DNA from: Glossina fuscipes
Taxonomy: Eukaryota; Arthropoda; Insecta; Diptera; Glossinidae
Assembly: GCF_014805625.2 (NCBI RefSeq)
Contig: NW_023998566.1
Coordinates: 768,569 to 832,568, forward strand
DNA: 64,000 nucleotides
Direction of reading: 5' to 3'
Under the pieces are notes generated by a model. The model was given only the letters and a program-made list of their open reading frames with translations, was not told the origin of the DNA and did no database searches. Within the stretch, counting starts at the first letter, position 1. Every line of letters starts with the position of its first letter. Position numbers and translations under genes: made by a program. Positions 1-11,936 of the stretch are shown here, in pieces.

Positions 1-840
1 ACGGTCTTGCGGTTTAGACTTGTTGGTGCTTTACGCAAGAGATGGTATATGAAATGTTTTTCGGTTTAACTGACACACATTCAAATATATTTAACGTATA
101 AACACATACTTAATGATCTTATATTCTCTACATTTATATTTGTTAGCATTCTCATACGTCCTGTATGCGACTTGTCTATTAGCAGTTACGTCAACGTGGA
201 AAGGTTTGCACATAAAATTATTGGTATTTTTCGTTACACTCATAGGAAAATACCTAACTACCTTTTATGTTACACCTATCGTGCCAAACACTAGATCATG
301 AACTGAGACATTCTAATATATTTCATTATATCATTCATAGGCATGTATATAACGAACTATGTGCTTTATATTTATATTCGCTCCTCGCAAGCAAGGCCAT
401 AGACTTAACACGCTCACTTCTTTCTTGATAAGTTGCAGCTAATCTATTGAACTGTTCTCACTAATTAAGGATTGACGGTTACACATCCTGATATTTATTT
501 TGTTACAGACCCATAGTTTCAATATGTATGCACGTTGATATATCTCACTGTATGTGGTACATGTCATGCATAAGCATATTTTTAACCTTCTTATTGTTTA
601 GACTTATTGCTGTAACACGTAGAAGCATATACGTAATGATCTATGTATTTTGGTGGCTACGCTTATTTCTGGAGTATTACTTGCCAAGGCTAACGCATTG
701 AATTGTTCTTCCTATGTAGGGATTAACGGCATTACATTATCAAATAGTTTCCATACATGTATGTTTAGTTGTAACCGATAAACATACACTGACACATACA
801 TAAGATAGTATTAATATAAGAAATACATAAGAGCATTATT
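1..840. repeat. Diverged direct repeats, unassigned
   Basis: No gene is recognisable here. Two stretches about 260 bp apart (around 440-540 and 700-790) read alike. Each runs from a 'gctaa..cattgaa.tgttct' stretch through 'ggattaacgg' or 'ggattgacgg' to a TTACA-rich segment and a run resembling 'ATGTATG'. The repeat units are too diverged to delimit by eye and could be decayed LTR or satellite sequence. The short open frames in the stretch have no recognisable domains. Confidence 0.4.
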
Positions 841-1091
841 ATAATATTTACAAAAGTAAATATTGATATTGTAGCAAATACATTGTATAATGCGTACCAG
901 CCTGTAACAAGCCTAGGCAAAGCAACTGTGTAGCGGGACAACGATGATGATCGTGACTATAAAACAGCGTGTCACGAAACACCCAGTCGTTCATTTCTCT
1001 TGCAACAGCCAAAGAGATAAATAGATCTCGCACAAAATATCTCTTTGTGTTTGTTTTTAACGACAAGGAAATTTTTTCTTACTTATGGACA

Positions 1092-1190
1092 GGGAATGGC
1101 AAGCTCAGCTTAGTCGTCATCCCTGAATAACAGATAGGATTACTAGACTTTGCGGATAGCGGATGGCAGGCTCAGCATAGTCGTCATCCC
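1092..1190. repeat. Short direct repeat pair of about 30 bp, 66 bp apart
   Basis: Two near-identical segments begin near 1095 and 1161. Both read ggcarGCTCAGCwTAGTCGTCATCCC, and the unit spacing is about 66 bp. Related words built on AGCTTAG/CTAAGC occur on the opposite strand near 63360-63505. The function is unknown. Confidence 0.5.
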
Positions 1191-2223
1191 CGAGCAACGT
1201 ATGGAACCACTCTCTTCGATGGCGTTTCGAACGGTTAGGGACAATAAAAGCAAATATAATGCAGGTAGGAACGGACGTGTGGTCCTATTTGCCCAAGGTT
1301 GGTTGCTGTAACATACCTTGCACATTTTTTGAGGATTTTTCGCAGAAATGGGTACGGACGAAACGCAGAAAATAAGATCGAAGGAAAGAACAGTCAGGTC
1401 GCGAAACAGCACGCTGGTTTTCTTTCCTTTCTACGAAAATCGCTTATCGCATACAGGATATCCTAATCATAAATAAGATAAATATTCAAATTCCTCATAA
1501 ACAATAAATGGATAAGTTCAACGAAAATACGAAGGTCCAAGAGTTTTTTTTTTTGGTAAATATTCTTGGAAAGGGACTTCCTGTGTAGCCCTGAGCGTAC
1601 CCCGAATAAGAAGGCTCGTTACGCTTTTTATTTGCATTAAGAAATGAATGTTTAGATTATTTTCTTTTGTTTATTAGCTCAGTGCTAATAAACTTATTCG
1701 AAAAATTGTAAGAATGGACTTGGATCTTTAAATTACATTCCCTTTTATTTTGAGCGCACCATTTTCGTTTTTAGACGCTACAATTTTTAGATCATTTGAT
1801 TGATATGATTTTTTAAACATAGCCACTAAATTTACTTCAGCTCATGGCAGTGTCGGCAATTTGTAATGGAAAAAGGTTTTTATTTTTGTTTTTTATAAAA
1901 TTTTGATTTTATTTTGTCGGGTGTTCTTTCTGAACTGACAAAATATAATGTTTGCTTTAATACGAAAACTATCTAAGTTTGCTACAATTATAATTTAGAA
2001 AGTGTATTTTTTGCACAGTATAATAATAACATAATAATAATATTAATAATGATAATGATTATAATAACAACAATAATAATAAACTTACCCTACAATAATA
2101 TATAATAATGAATATACCCTAAACCAATATATGTGAGAGTAACTGTGCTAGAACCCTCTCAGTGCTTGATGTGCCATTTTTGCTACGACATTTCAATTAA
2201 TCAGGGGCAAAGAAGGAATTAAT
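1191..2223. other. Intergenic AT-rich DNA with TAA-type microsatellite
   Basis: No gene is seen. Positions about 2024-2100 are an irregular ATAATAATA-type simple repeat. The rest is unremarkable AT-rich DNA. Confidence 0.5.
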
Positions 2224-2430
2224 ATGTATGAATACAGATTTATTCATAATAGCATCTGGTGGTAACTTATGTTGCTACTAAAAATAATGGTCACAATTTT
2301 GGCACATCAGATTACCTTCCCGGCAATATGTTCAATATCTTTCCTAATAACATCCAAGTTTTGAGAATGTTGCGAGAATTATGGCACAGTTTGTGAGTTT
2401 AAAAGCCAAAGCATAATAATGAAGTCAATA
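2224..2430 (+). pseudogene. Fossil fragment of Polinton PolB (motif C region)
   Basis: Translating the plus strand in shifting frames gives 'MNTDLFIIASGG' at about 2226, then 'FGTSDYLPGNMFNIFPNN' at about 2297, then 'FVSLKAKA' at about 2390. The same three blocks occur in the same order in the PolB of the Polinton in this window, as 'YMDTDTFILASDG', 'FDTSNYLPGNIHNIIPNN' and 'FAGLKAKAYAY' (about 29560-29790, minus strand). The first block is polymerase motif C, with its first aspartate changed to asparagine here. This is therefore a second, much older Polinton relic on the opposite strand, cut off close to the 3' tail of LINE copy A. At least two frameshifts and several stops are visible. Confidence 0.75.
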
Positions 2431-2490
2431 ATAATTTAGTAAACGAAAAAATAATTAATTTAATTTCAGACATCACTCAAAAGCGTAGGC

Positions 2491-4480
2491 TTATTTATTT
2501 ATTTATTTATTCTACTTATACTAGAAACTCAACTAAAAAAATAACAGTCGAGTTCAATTGGCTCTTAATGCAAAACTTATATTAATTAATAATAAAATTT
2601 AGTATAAGTACAATAAAACAAATAAGAAGAAAAAAAAAGAAAAAGAAAAAAAAGCATGTACACTATCAGCATAGGGACACACTTACAACCGGTACAGGAC
2701 CAAATTGCAAATGAACCCCTAAACCATCGCAAACATGCATAAGCCTGGCAACCGATCATAAATTGTCAATAATTCATTTGCGAAACGTAACGATTTTTTA
2801 GGATAAAAGCTAATTTAAATACTACATGGGTAAATCGCGCGTATTAAGCAATTTTGCTTTAATGGACTTTAAAGAGTTCGATAACGACAATAAGTAGTAG
2901 ACGTCATTTAGGTTCTTGCAAACGACTCTGAGCTGATTGAACAGCTAATAATTAAACTTACACTGATTAAGCTTAACCAAGATAAAGTGCCTGGAGAAGC
3001 GGTTAGGGACATTAAAGCTTATTTCACCAAGTAATGAAGGCGAGTCAATGGCACCATTTATTACTTTAATTAGAAAGGAAACACCAAGAACAAATCTACG
3101 TTTCTCAAAAGACGGTAGGGACAGCAGAAGCAACCTACTTCCATACGAAGGAAGAGAGGCAACCGGATCCCAACCCAAATTTCTAAGGGTAAACAACAAG
3201 AATTGCTTTTGAACAGATTCGATTGAATCTACGTGGCACCTATATGAAGGAGACCACACAACTGAGGCATACTCGAGTATGGGTCTAACCAAACACATTT
3301 ACAGCCTTTTCGTAATGTAGGGATCATCAAGCTCTTTGGACCACCTTTTTATAAAAGCAAGCGCGGACCTAGCTTTGCTAATCGAGAGCTCAATATGCAA
3401 GTTAAAACGTAACCTATAATCAAATAGAATGCCTAACTCAGTGATCGAATCGACATCCTCTAACTTATGCGAATCTATGAAATACTGAGTAATGAATGAC
3501 TTTCTTCTTGAGAATGAAAGCTTCTTACATTTACGCAGATTTAGTTTCAGCAGATTCAAAGAGCACCATGCAACAAAATTATCCAAATCACCTTAAAGCT
3601 GATGTGATTACGATTCAACAGAGAAGGAAGAAAACAGTTTCACATCATCAGCATACATTAAGATCTAGCTGGAATTAACCACCGATGGGAGATCGTTAAT
3701 GTATAAACTAAATAAAATGGGATCTAAGTAACTTCCTTGAGGTACGCCAGACGTAACGGCGAATTCATCCGAGGTGATGAAGTTAAACAAAACCCTGAAG
3801 GATCTATTGTGCAGATAAAAGCTTATCCATTTCACTAAGTAGGGTGGGAAACTAGAGGCTTGAAGTTTAAAGATAAGTAGTCTATGGTTAACCATATCAA
3901 ATGCTTTGCTTAAATCAGTGTAAATAACATCTGAGCGAGAGCCACTAGAAAAAGACTTGAAAACATGACAGGTAAACTCTAACAAGTTGGTGACTGTAGA
4001 TCCCCCTTTACGAAAGCCGTGCTGGTGCGGAGAAATATTCGAATTAATGGCAAAGGCCAAATGCTGAGTCACAATACGCTCGAACAACTTGGGCAAGACA
4101 ATCAACTTGGCTATGCCTCTGTAATTCTCAACAAATTGTCTACTTCCACTCTTGTGGATAGGAATAAGGAAACTACTCTTCCAACATGAAGGGAAAACAC
4201 CTATATACAAGGACATGTTAAAAATCTTTGAGATCACACCACATAACTCGACAGCGCAAGATTTAAGTACACATGATGGAATTCCATCAGGTCCAGGCGA
4301 ACAACTGTATTTTAGAGAACTCAACCCTTTAAAAACGTCATCTTCCGAAATAACCAAGTTAGGTATTGAAACCGAGTTAGTTATAGGATATGGGTAGTTC
4401 GCTGATAAATCGATATTAGCAATCGAAAAGCTACGTCGGAAATACTCAGCAAATAGATTTGAGATTTCAAAATCAAGAAA
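2491..4480 (-). mobile_element. 5'-truncated non-LTR retrotransposon (CR1/Jockey group), copy A
   Basis: The minus-strand element carries a reverse transcriptase region, a 3' UTR and a terminal tetranucleotide tail. The tail appears on the plus strand as (TTTA)n at 2491-2510. Copies B (about 41963-43950) and C (about 52615-54360) belong to the same family, as shown by shared RT and 3' UTR words. Homology with copies B and C stops near 4470, where A is truncated or interrupted; the upstream endonuclease and ORF1 are absent. Simple-repeat tails fit the CR1 group better than poly(A) families. Exact clade assignment needs a tree. Confidence 0.8.
2945..4357 (-). pseudogene. LINE reverse transcriptase, copy A
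   Basis: A single frame runs through the whole RT region with only two in-frame stops, at 3665 and 3299. Visible RT blocks are 'SPGPDGIPSCVL' near the start, 'LIPIHKSG', the first catalytic aspartate in 'YTDLSKAFDMVNH', 'TSGVPQGS', and the second catalytic pair in 'MYADDVKLF', which lies just after the stop at 3665. The C-terminal part contains 'LVRPILEYASVVWSP', typical of the thumb region of CR1/Jockey-like enzymes. Both catalytic centres are therefore intact at sequence level, but the protein cannot be made in one piece. It is the best preserved of the three copies. Confidence 0.8.
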
Positions 4481-5585
4481 GAAAGATTTTTATCAGAGCT
4501 CAAAATTTTTGTTTGCAAAAATCAAATGAATCAAAGCGTAAAGGAAAATATTTCTTTTACTTTGAATTCACTCACTTTCTTCTCAAAGTATATTTTAAAT
4601 TCACACACTATAAGGCAGAATAGCCACGAAATTCAACAAAGAATTAAAATATTAATTGCCAAAACAAAATATAGACGACTATACCGCGCGACAGAGTTGC
4701 CACACTCAATATGTTAGTTAAAAAACCCAAATTTACAGCGGGATCTATGGATAGGGACTACTTCTATATAAATAATGACTACCCAAATACTGAATACAAC
4801 CGAAAACATAAATCAAAAGCAAATGTTGACAAGCAATTACATAAATAAAATTAAAAATTCTCTAGGAAACAAAAAATAGCAACGACCGAAGATGAAATTA
4901 CGTCCAAGACTTCATAGATAACATCGGTTAAGTAATCTTTTCTAGCAGATTGAGAGACAAATGACTGCGAATTTTATTATATTTTCAAAAAGCATACCGT
5001 AAAGTACAACCTCTAAAAAAAACCCATCTAATAAAAATAATTCCAATTAATAATATTTTTTCTAATGTAAACATTAAACTTCGCTTCTACAAAATTTAGC
5101 CACCAAAATTAAGGAAAAGCTTAATACAACATCAGCACATTTCAAGTTTTAACCTTTGTATTAAAAACACGTCCAACATGAAAAAATCATAAACCAAACA
5201 TTATATAGAAATAAAGTATCCTGGGGGTTAATCATGTAAGGATGCCAAAACTCATTAGGAAGAAAATCTAATGATGTAAGAAAGTTTGCTAGCAATTACG
5301 GGAAATGGTTTCATTCCGTCACGTCAAATCTGCCGGCAATAAAATTGCTGCTGAAAAGTAAGTACAATCAAATATCGAGTTGAATTTAGCAATGTTGACA
5401 AATGTGTGCATATGCAGCACAATCTATCGTAAGTCCTTTTCTTACTTTTACGCTGGGTTATATAGGAGAATAGTGACATGGGCGAAGCAGAAAAAAGGAT
5501 CACCATAAGATAGGCGGGAAAACTTTGCGAGATTGTTCAGACCCCTAGCGCGAAGACAAATCCAATAGGTAAATTGTTTCTAATA
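4481..5585. other. Intergenic, AT-rich, nothing recognised
   Basis: No open frame here resembles a known protein, and no structured repeat was found. The stretch separates LINE copy A from the mariner insertion. Confidence 0.5.
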
Positions 5586-6840
5586 TTAGTTTGGGGAAAA
5601 AGAAATCCATTATTTTTTCGGTAGATGGCTGCACTGATAGATTTCTCGTAAAATATCGATCAAACAATTTCTGATACTGTACATTTACATACTGTACATT
5701 TCGCAGTAAAATAAATTCTTTTGCTGTTTTTGTTTGGTGCATTCAGTTGTGAGTTACAGCGTATTAAAAATGGAAGTGAACAAAGAGAAAATTCGGTACA
5801 TTTTACAGTTTTTTTAAAATTGTGAATGGTGTTTATGGTTCCGATACTGTAACAGCCAATTATGTGCAATTTTGGTTTCGTAGATTCCGTTCAGGAACTT
5901 TTGATGTTAAAGATGCACCTCGCACAGGTTGGCCGGTCGTCGAAAATGTCGATAAAATCGGAGAAATGGTCGAAGTTGACCGGCATGTTAGCAGTCGTAA
6001 CATCGCCCAGGAGCTAAAAATCGACCATAAAACAGTTTTAAACCATTTACACAAAGCTGGATTCAAAAAGAAGCTCGGTGTTTGGGTGCCACACCAATTA
6101 ACAGAAAAAAACATGATGGATCGAATTTCCATTTGCGAAGCCTTGGCCAAACGGAATGAGATAGATCCATTTCTTAAACGGATGGTGACTGGAGATGAGA
6201 AATGGACCACATACGATAACCCTGTGCGAAAACGATCGTGGTCAAAGAGCGGTGAAGCACCTCAAACGGTGGCCAAACCAGGACTAACGGCCAGGAAGGT
6301 TTTGCTATGCATTTGGTAGGACTAAAAGTGGATTATTTATTATGAGTTGCTTCCATATGGCCAAACGCTAAATTCTGATCTCTACTGTCAACAACTGGAC
6401 CGTTTGAAGATAGCGATTGACCAGAAACGGCCAGAATTGGCCAACAGGAGAGGTGTCGTGTTCCACGAGGACAACGTTAGGCCACACACATCTACAGTGA
6501 CTCGCCAGAAACTTCGGGAGCTTGGTTGGGAAGTTTTAATGCATCCGCCATACAGTCCGGACTTGGCACCAAGCGATTATCATCTTTTTCTTGCATTGCA
6601 AAATTTCTTTAATGATAAAAAATTGGAATCTAGGGAGGATTGTGCAAATCGACTACTAGAGTTTTTTGCAAATAGAGATCAGGACTTCTATGAGAGACGC
6701 ATTTTGAAGTTACCTTTAAAATGGCAACAAATCATACAACAAAACGGTGCATATTTGACCCAAATCGGACAATCCGAAGCATGTTAAATAAAGTCCTGAA
6801 GTTCATATAAAAATAATGTATTTCTTTTTCCCCAAACTAA
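5586..6840 (+). mobile_element. mariner DNA transposon, irritans-like, full length between TIRs
   Basis: Terminal inverted repeats of about 27 bp match with one mismatch. The left end begins TTAGTTTGGGGAAAAAGAAA at 5586, and the reverse complement of 6814-6840 gives the same word. The element is about 1255 bp, a normal mariner length. A TA at each end is compatible with the TA target duplication of this family, although the exact border is ambiguous by two bases because the TIR itself contains TA. A broken transposase gene fills the interior. Confidence 0.92.
5770..6787 (+). pseudogene. mariner transposase (broken)
   Basis: The expected start is the ATG at 5770. After about 14 codons the frame hits a stop, and part of the N-terminal helix-turn-helix region is missing relative to family length. 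The frame then resumes from about 5824 ('NGVYGSDTVTANYV'). The catalytic triad is visible: D in 'VTGDEKW', D in 'HEDNVRPH' and D in 'PDLAPSDYHLF', the last two 34 residues apart, which is the DD34D signature of mariner. Two adjacent nonsense codons (TAG and TAA) lie at about 6317-6325, just after 'LLCIW'. The C-terminus ends normally at 6787. The copy cannot encode an active enzyme. Confidence 0.92.
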
Positions 6841-7375
6841 GGACGTGAACCGCCGCGTATCCAAAGCAGCCTTTCATTACGTCCTGGGAAAAAATGGTAT
6901 GAGTGTTGATAATGCGCCAGAACACATGAATTCTCATTAAAATAGCGTTGAAGGATGCACGTCGCGATTTTTCCCACAGACAATCGCTGACTTGGTAACT
7001 ATAAGTGAATAATATCAGGGGGTAATCATGTAAGCAGGCGATTATCGACCTGATTATCACCCGACAAACATTGATCAACATTGCTAAATTTAGATCGACA
7101 TTTTTTTGTACTTAGTTTCGCCAAATCTGTTTTTATTTTCCTTAATTTTTTAAATTTTTTAAAATTTTTGAATTAGTAATTCATTTTCTAATAGCTGTTT
7201 ATATTTTTCTTTTGCCACTACTTTTCTACAAACGTAACTCCAAAAGAAAGATTTGTGATAACTTTTCTTGGGTTATATTCAATACAAATGGGAATTTGTT
7301 CTCAGTGAGAGCAATTTTATTGTCTCCAGACTTGCGTAGCTCGGCGAGCGCATATGGCAATGATTGCCAGCAATT
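6841..7375. other. Intergenic, nothing recognised
   Basis: AT-rich DNA with no supported gene. Confidence 0.45.
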
Positions 7376-7739
7376 TGTCTACTACACTAGATCGTGGATG
7401 TTCTTTCCAAGAGAAATACTCTTCAAAATCCTTTTATTTACTATTATATTCTTTAACAGTAGAATTATACACAATTTATTTTGGCATTACTCTCTCGTCC
7501 GATTTATTCTACCTTTCGTAAATATCCTATTTGTATACAGTGCTACGAGCATATTACTATTACCTATATTTATGGCTACATTTTTTATCCGTTAACCTGC
7601 TTTTGCAGTACTAATTTTACTCGGCCGGCACATGCATGACGCGTCTGCGAATGTGCATTTCGTTTTTAATTCTCTAGGGAATTTATTATAGAGGAAAATT
7701 AATTATCCGGAATTAAGTGGTTTTGGGCTCTCTATAACA
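7376..7739 (-). repeat. LTR-like dispersed repeat, copy 1
   Basis: This 364-bp unit recurs at 36427-36804 and, truncated, at about 37195-37578. Read on the minus strand it starts TGTTAtaga, carries a degenerate TATA box (7528-7537), then TAAATAAAAG polyadenylation-like words near 7425, and ends TAGACA, giving a TG...CA frame. The most GC-rich part, CGGCCGG...ACGCGTCTGCGAATGTGCAT, is the best conserved. These are LTR hallmarks, so it is probably a solo LTR of a Gypsy-like element. No target duplication was found. The 127-residue open frame that crosses it is incidental. Confidence 0.65.
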
Positions 7740-9697
7740 ATATCATATGTTGATATGTTGATGGATCGTAACGCAATTTAGTTTATGGAAATCTTAGTTA
7801 CAACAACGCCGAGGGTCGAGAATTAAAAAGAAAGATATTACGGTGAGTCCAGAATCCGGCAAAGAGATTGAGTTACAAATTAGTTGAATTTTTACAAAGC
7901 GCGCTAAATGGGCTATGTAATTCATAAGTGGACATCTATTGTGAAAATTAAATATGAAAGATTCTTAATAATAGATTCATCTTGCAGAAATGCACGTTGA
8001 TATGGACAGTTAGAATAATAAATTTTAATAAAGGCTTTATACACCCAAATTATTTCACTAGAATGCACAATTTAGCAATACATCTTTATTTCTTTACGGA
8101 ATGTCTTTTACCATCTTTATGAAGTGAGCTAAAATCCTCTCCTCTCCGCTCCTCTTTCAACACACTTGAGAATTATCAACTTGCTTCTGTCGAGAGATTG
8201 GTATAAATACTGCACCAATGTAGCGTGGTTGCTGTGCTTCTGAAATAATTCATGATGATTAGCGTGGAGTAGCCAACAGCAGCTTAACGTCTTGAGTTCA
8301 AATGATCTTGAATTTCTACAGCAGTTGTATTATTTCTTTGAATGTCCCCAAAAAACAGAAATATTCTTCTAGTGTCTTACATTAATAAGCTAGATTTGCG
8401 AATTGATTAAATGAAACGGTTTCTTTGTGTTTGGACGACATTTAGCAACTCTGTGGTTTCTTATGACCTACTTTACAGCCTTAGGGGTAATGATCTAAGT
8501 AGGCGACAGTGAATTAGACGATCATCGTTGAGAGAATCGAATCATGTCGACGATCTAGTGGTACTAGTCCTATCTTAGAAAAACGAATTTCGTAACAATA
8601 TTGTTGTAATTTGGTCAACGTTTCGCATATTGGCGTCGCTTTTGCCGTATTTTCAGTTTCATTTATAGATTGTGAAGTGCTGCTGGGCTGGTCACACACC
8701 TGTTTATTTTCTTCATTTACTTTATATACGCAGATATTGTTATTTAGGTCTCATATTTTATTTAATCTTAAGTGGTAATTAAGTTGTTAGAGTTGAACGG
8801 CATTGTATATGTATACAAACGTTTTAATAAATAAACCAACAGACTTGAAAAATACATAGTTGTTAAGGAGAAACCTGTTTTGCACACGCTTGAAAAAAAC
8901 AATTAAAAATATTTTGCGTTTGGGCACCATTGACGGGCTTTAAATTATATTAATGTCCCACTAAAGTAGTCGACTTAACAGCGCTCGTCTTCTTTGTCAA
9001 AATGGAACCATTCTGTGCATTCATATTAGATGCATTAGTTTTAAATATTGAAGATAGATATCAATAGCTTCTTTTAAAGGGGTCGGAAATATCGAAATAC
9101 TGCTCGCACTCTTTTTGCAATCACTGCGTGCTCCGTAGTAGGGAATGTGTAAGTGGGTTTATTGGACAAAAAAAAAAGGTAAATAAACGGAATCAAGCTA
9201 TACCTACAACATGCTTGGGTCTCATATATACTAAAAAAAATTATATAGTGTTATATATGATTTTGCAAATAGTGTAAAAGTATAAAAGTTTTGGAGTTTC
9301 CAAAATTATTTAAAATGGTTTAAAATCACATTGTTTTAGAAAGCTTGAAACGGAAAGTAACAGCTCAAGGTTGATCAGTCAGTCCATCCCAAGGAAATTA
9401 AGCTACGAGGCTTTCAATATAATTCTACTCTAAGGGAAACCTAGAGTGGTGAGCTGGTAATCTCTGCTACTCTTCCTTGTCTCTTGGGAATAGCCTAGGT
9501 ATCTCGAATCTATTTAAGAGAATGCAAAGACTATGGGTGATGAGCTAGTAGTCCCTGTCATCCACAATTTCCTTTGAGACAGGACAGCTTGTCCGCTTGT
9601 CCTAATGTGGCAGATAAACTAAATCATAACTTATACGTTCAGTTAACATGCCGGTCCCATTGAAAGGCGTTTTCAATTTAAGAATAGAGCTGGCTTG
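7740..9697. other. Intergenic, nothing recognised
   Basis: No gene, RNA or bounded repeat was recognised. A weak degenerate direct repeat ('gtggtgagctggtaatctctg' type words) is present near 9440-9590. Confidence 0.45.
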
Positions 9698-9804
9698 TGT
9701 ATAGGTCAATGTATAATTGGGGCAAATTTTTAATAGGTAATGTGAAAATGAGCGGAGGTCCGATTTTCATGCAAATTTTACACTATTTGTTGAAATAGTT
9801 ATGC

Positions 9805-10553
9805 TCAATAACATATGAATTGTGGCCAAGTGCTTACAATGTTTGCGGATTTCCAAAGAAAACATGCGTGTAAATATTGCTTGTCTCTGACAATCAGGTA
9901 ATCGGGTAGTTCTAAAAGGTCTCCATCGTTTAAAATTTCAAGCCCCTTTGAAGCGTCAAGGGACGGATCAAGGCAATTTAATGAAGCTTGCAAACCTCTA
10001 TTTTGGCGGCATGTAAGATATCCCTGAAATATTGTTCTTACGTGTGCCACATTATCGCCAGCAGTTTGAGAATCTAAATACGACACTGATTTTTTTCTCT
10101 GTCGGAATCACTCCCGATTTAGCAGTGTATAACTTCGAATGTGTTTTACCACAAGTGGTTTTTAGTCTAGACATAGAAGTCATATTCATCAATTGAGAAG
10201 TCGTAATCCCCTTCGACTGAACCGAATTCAAACCACGGTACAAATAATAGCGATGAATATGTGCAGATTATAAAGCTGGCAGATCACCAAAATCGGCGGC
10301 CAAGTTGTACGTAACTCTTGCGAAAAAATACGTTCCAGCCAACTTTGACTATCCATAATTATTGAAATAGCATACTTACCTTTATAATGAGAGCTGGCAA
10401 AAGTTCTAGAGGATCGAACAGCAAGTTTGACCGTAAGCATTTGGAACTATGTACTATGTTTCTTGCCAATCCAACAACAGTGTTGACTTTTCTCCGTAAC
10501 GCCGCAAGTGGTTTGAAAATGCGACTAACTCGAGTACGAATCGCCGCTACCAC
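9805..10553 (-). pseudogene. BEL/Pao-like pol fragment, unit 1
   Basis: The minus strand carries 'LFDPLELLPALIIKVSMLFQ' (about 10370-10430), close to the 'FDPLGLL.P..I..K...Q.LW' block that follows the reverse transcriptase in BEL/Pao polyproteins. It is followed by 'KLYTAKSGVIPTEKKIS', like the 'L..AKSRVAP.K' RNase H block, and then by 'LNCLDPSLDASKGLEILNDG', like the segment before the integrase zinc finger. The order matches BEL/Pao pol. Frames shift repeatedly and no active site can be assigned. The family call rests on these short blocks. Confidence 0.6.
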
Positions 10554-11036
10554 GAAACCATTCCACCATATATGTGTTTTTTTTATTCTTTGGTCTTAAC
10601 TGTATGGCCTAGGTGTTTTAATTTAAATATAAAAAATCAACAATATAAATTCGAATTTATTTTTAAATTGGCATCAAAGAACTTCTCAGAGGTTAGCCAG
10701 ATAATCTCCTAGAGTACTCCGAATGACAATGACGTCGTGCAGATGTACGGGTTCCATATCGGTGCCAATGACACTATTCAAGGCGCTTTGAAACATTTCA
10801 GGTGCTGTGTGTTATCTAAATGCAACTGGTTTCCATTGAAAAAGTCTCGTGTTGTGTATCGGTCAAGATATAACTGGCTCAAGTTTCTAATAGGTAAAGC
10901 GAAAACGAGCGGAGGTCCGATTTCCATGCAAATTTGACACCATTTGTTGAAGTAGTTATGCTCAATAACATATGAATTGTGGCCAAGTGCTTACAATGTT
11001 TGCGGATTTCCAAAGAAACCATGCGTGTAAATGAAA

Positions 11037-11757
11037 TCAAATCTTTTGGATCAACAAGTTAATGTTCGGTCTGAAGATTTCCAACAAAACATTTGCCAAA
11101 GTATTATTGCTTGGTAAGAATATTGCTTGTCTCTGACAATCAGGTATATCGGGTAGTTCTAAAAGGCCTCCATCGTTTAAAATTTCAAGCCCCTTTGAAG
11201 CGTCAAGCGACGGATCAAGGCAATTTAATGAAGCTTGCAAACCTCTATTTTGGCGGCATGTAAGATATCCCTGAAGTATTGTTCTTACATGTGCCACATT
11301 ATCGCCAGCAGTTTGAAAATCTAAATACGACACTGATTTTTTTCTCTGTCGGAATCACTCCCGATTTAGCAGTGTATAACTTCGAATGTGTTTTACCACA
11401 AGTGGTTTTTAGTCTAGTGTAGACATAGAAGTCATATTCATCAATTGAGAAGTCGGAAACCCCTTCGACTGAACCGAATTCAAACCACGGTACAAATAAT
11501 AGCGATGAATATGTGCAGATTAAAAAGCTGGCAGATCACCAAAACCGGCGGCCAAGGTGTACGTAACTCTTGTGAAAAAATGCGTTCCAGCCAACTTTGA
11601 CTATCCATAATTCTTGAAATAACATACTTACCTTTATAATGAGAGCTGGTAAAAGTTCTAGAGGATCAAATAGAAATTTTGACCTTAAGCATTTGGAGCG
11701 TACTATGTTTTTCTTCGATCCAGTACCAGTGTTGACTTTTCTTCCGTAACTCCGCAA
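11037..11757 (-). pseudogene. BEL/Pao-like pol fragment, unit 2
   Basis: This is the second copy of the same fragment. It has 'LFDPLELLPALIIKVSMLFQ' at about 11620-11680 and 'SLDASKGLEILNDGGLLELP' at about 11160-11225. It continues further than unit 1 into 'RQAIFLPSNNTLANVLLE', which resembles the 'HPIILPSNH.LT.LII' block preceding the integrase zinc finger of BEL/Pao elements. Like unit 1 it is frameshifted throughout. Confidence 0.6.
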
Positions 11758-11936
11758 GCCGTTTGAACATTGTGACTAACTCGAGTACGAATCGCCGCTA
11801 CCACGAAACCATTCCACGATATATGTGTTTTTTTTATTCTTTGGTCTTAACTGTATGGCCTAGGTGTTTTAATTTAAATATAAAACATCAACAATATAAA
11901 TTCGAATTTATTTTTAAATTGGCATCAAAGAACTTC

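Noticed and set aside
7212..7595. 127-codon open frame
   Set aside because: It runs through the LTR-like repeat antisense to its signals and has no domain; not conserved in the other repeat copies.
9430..9590. Pair of about 85-bp similar segments
   Set aside because: The match is too weak and short to separate from chance by eye.
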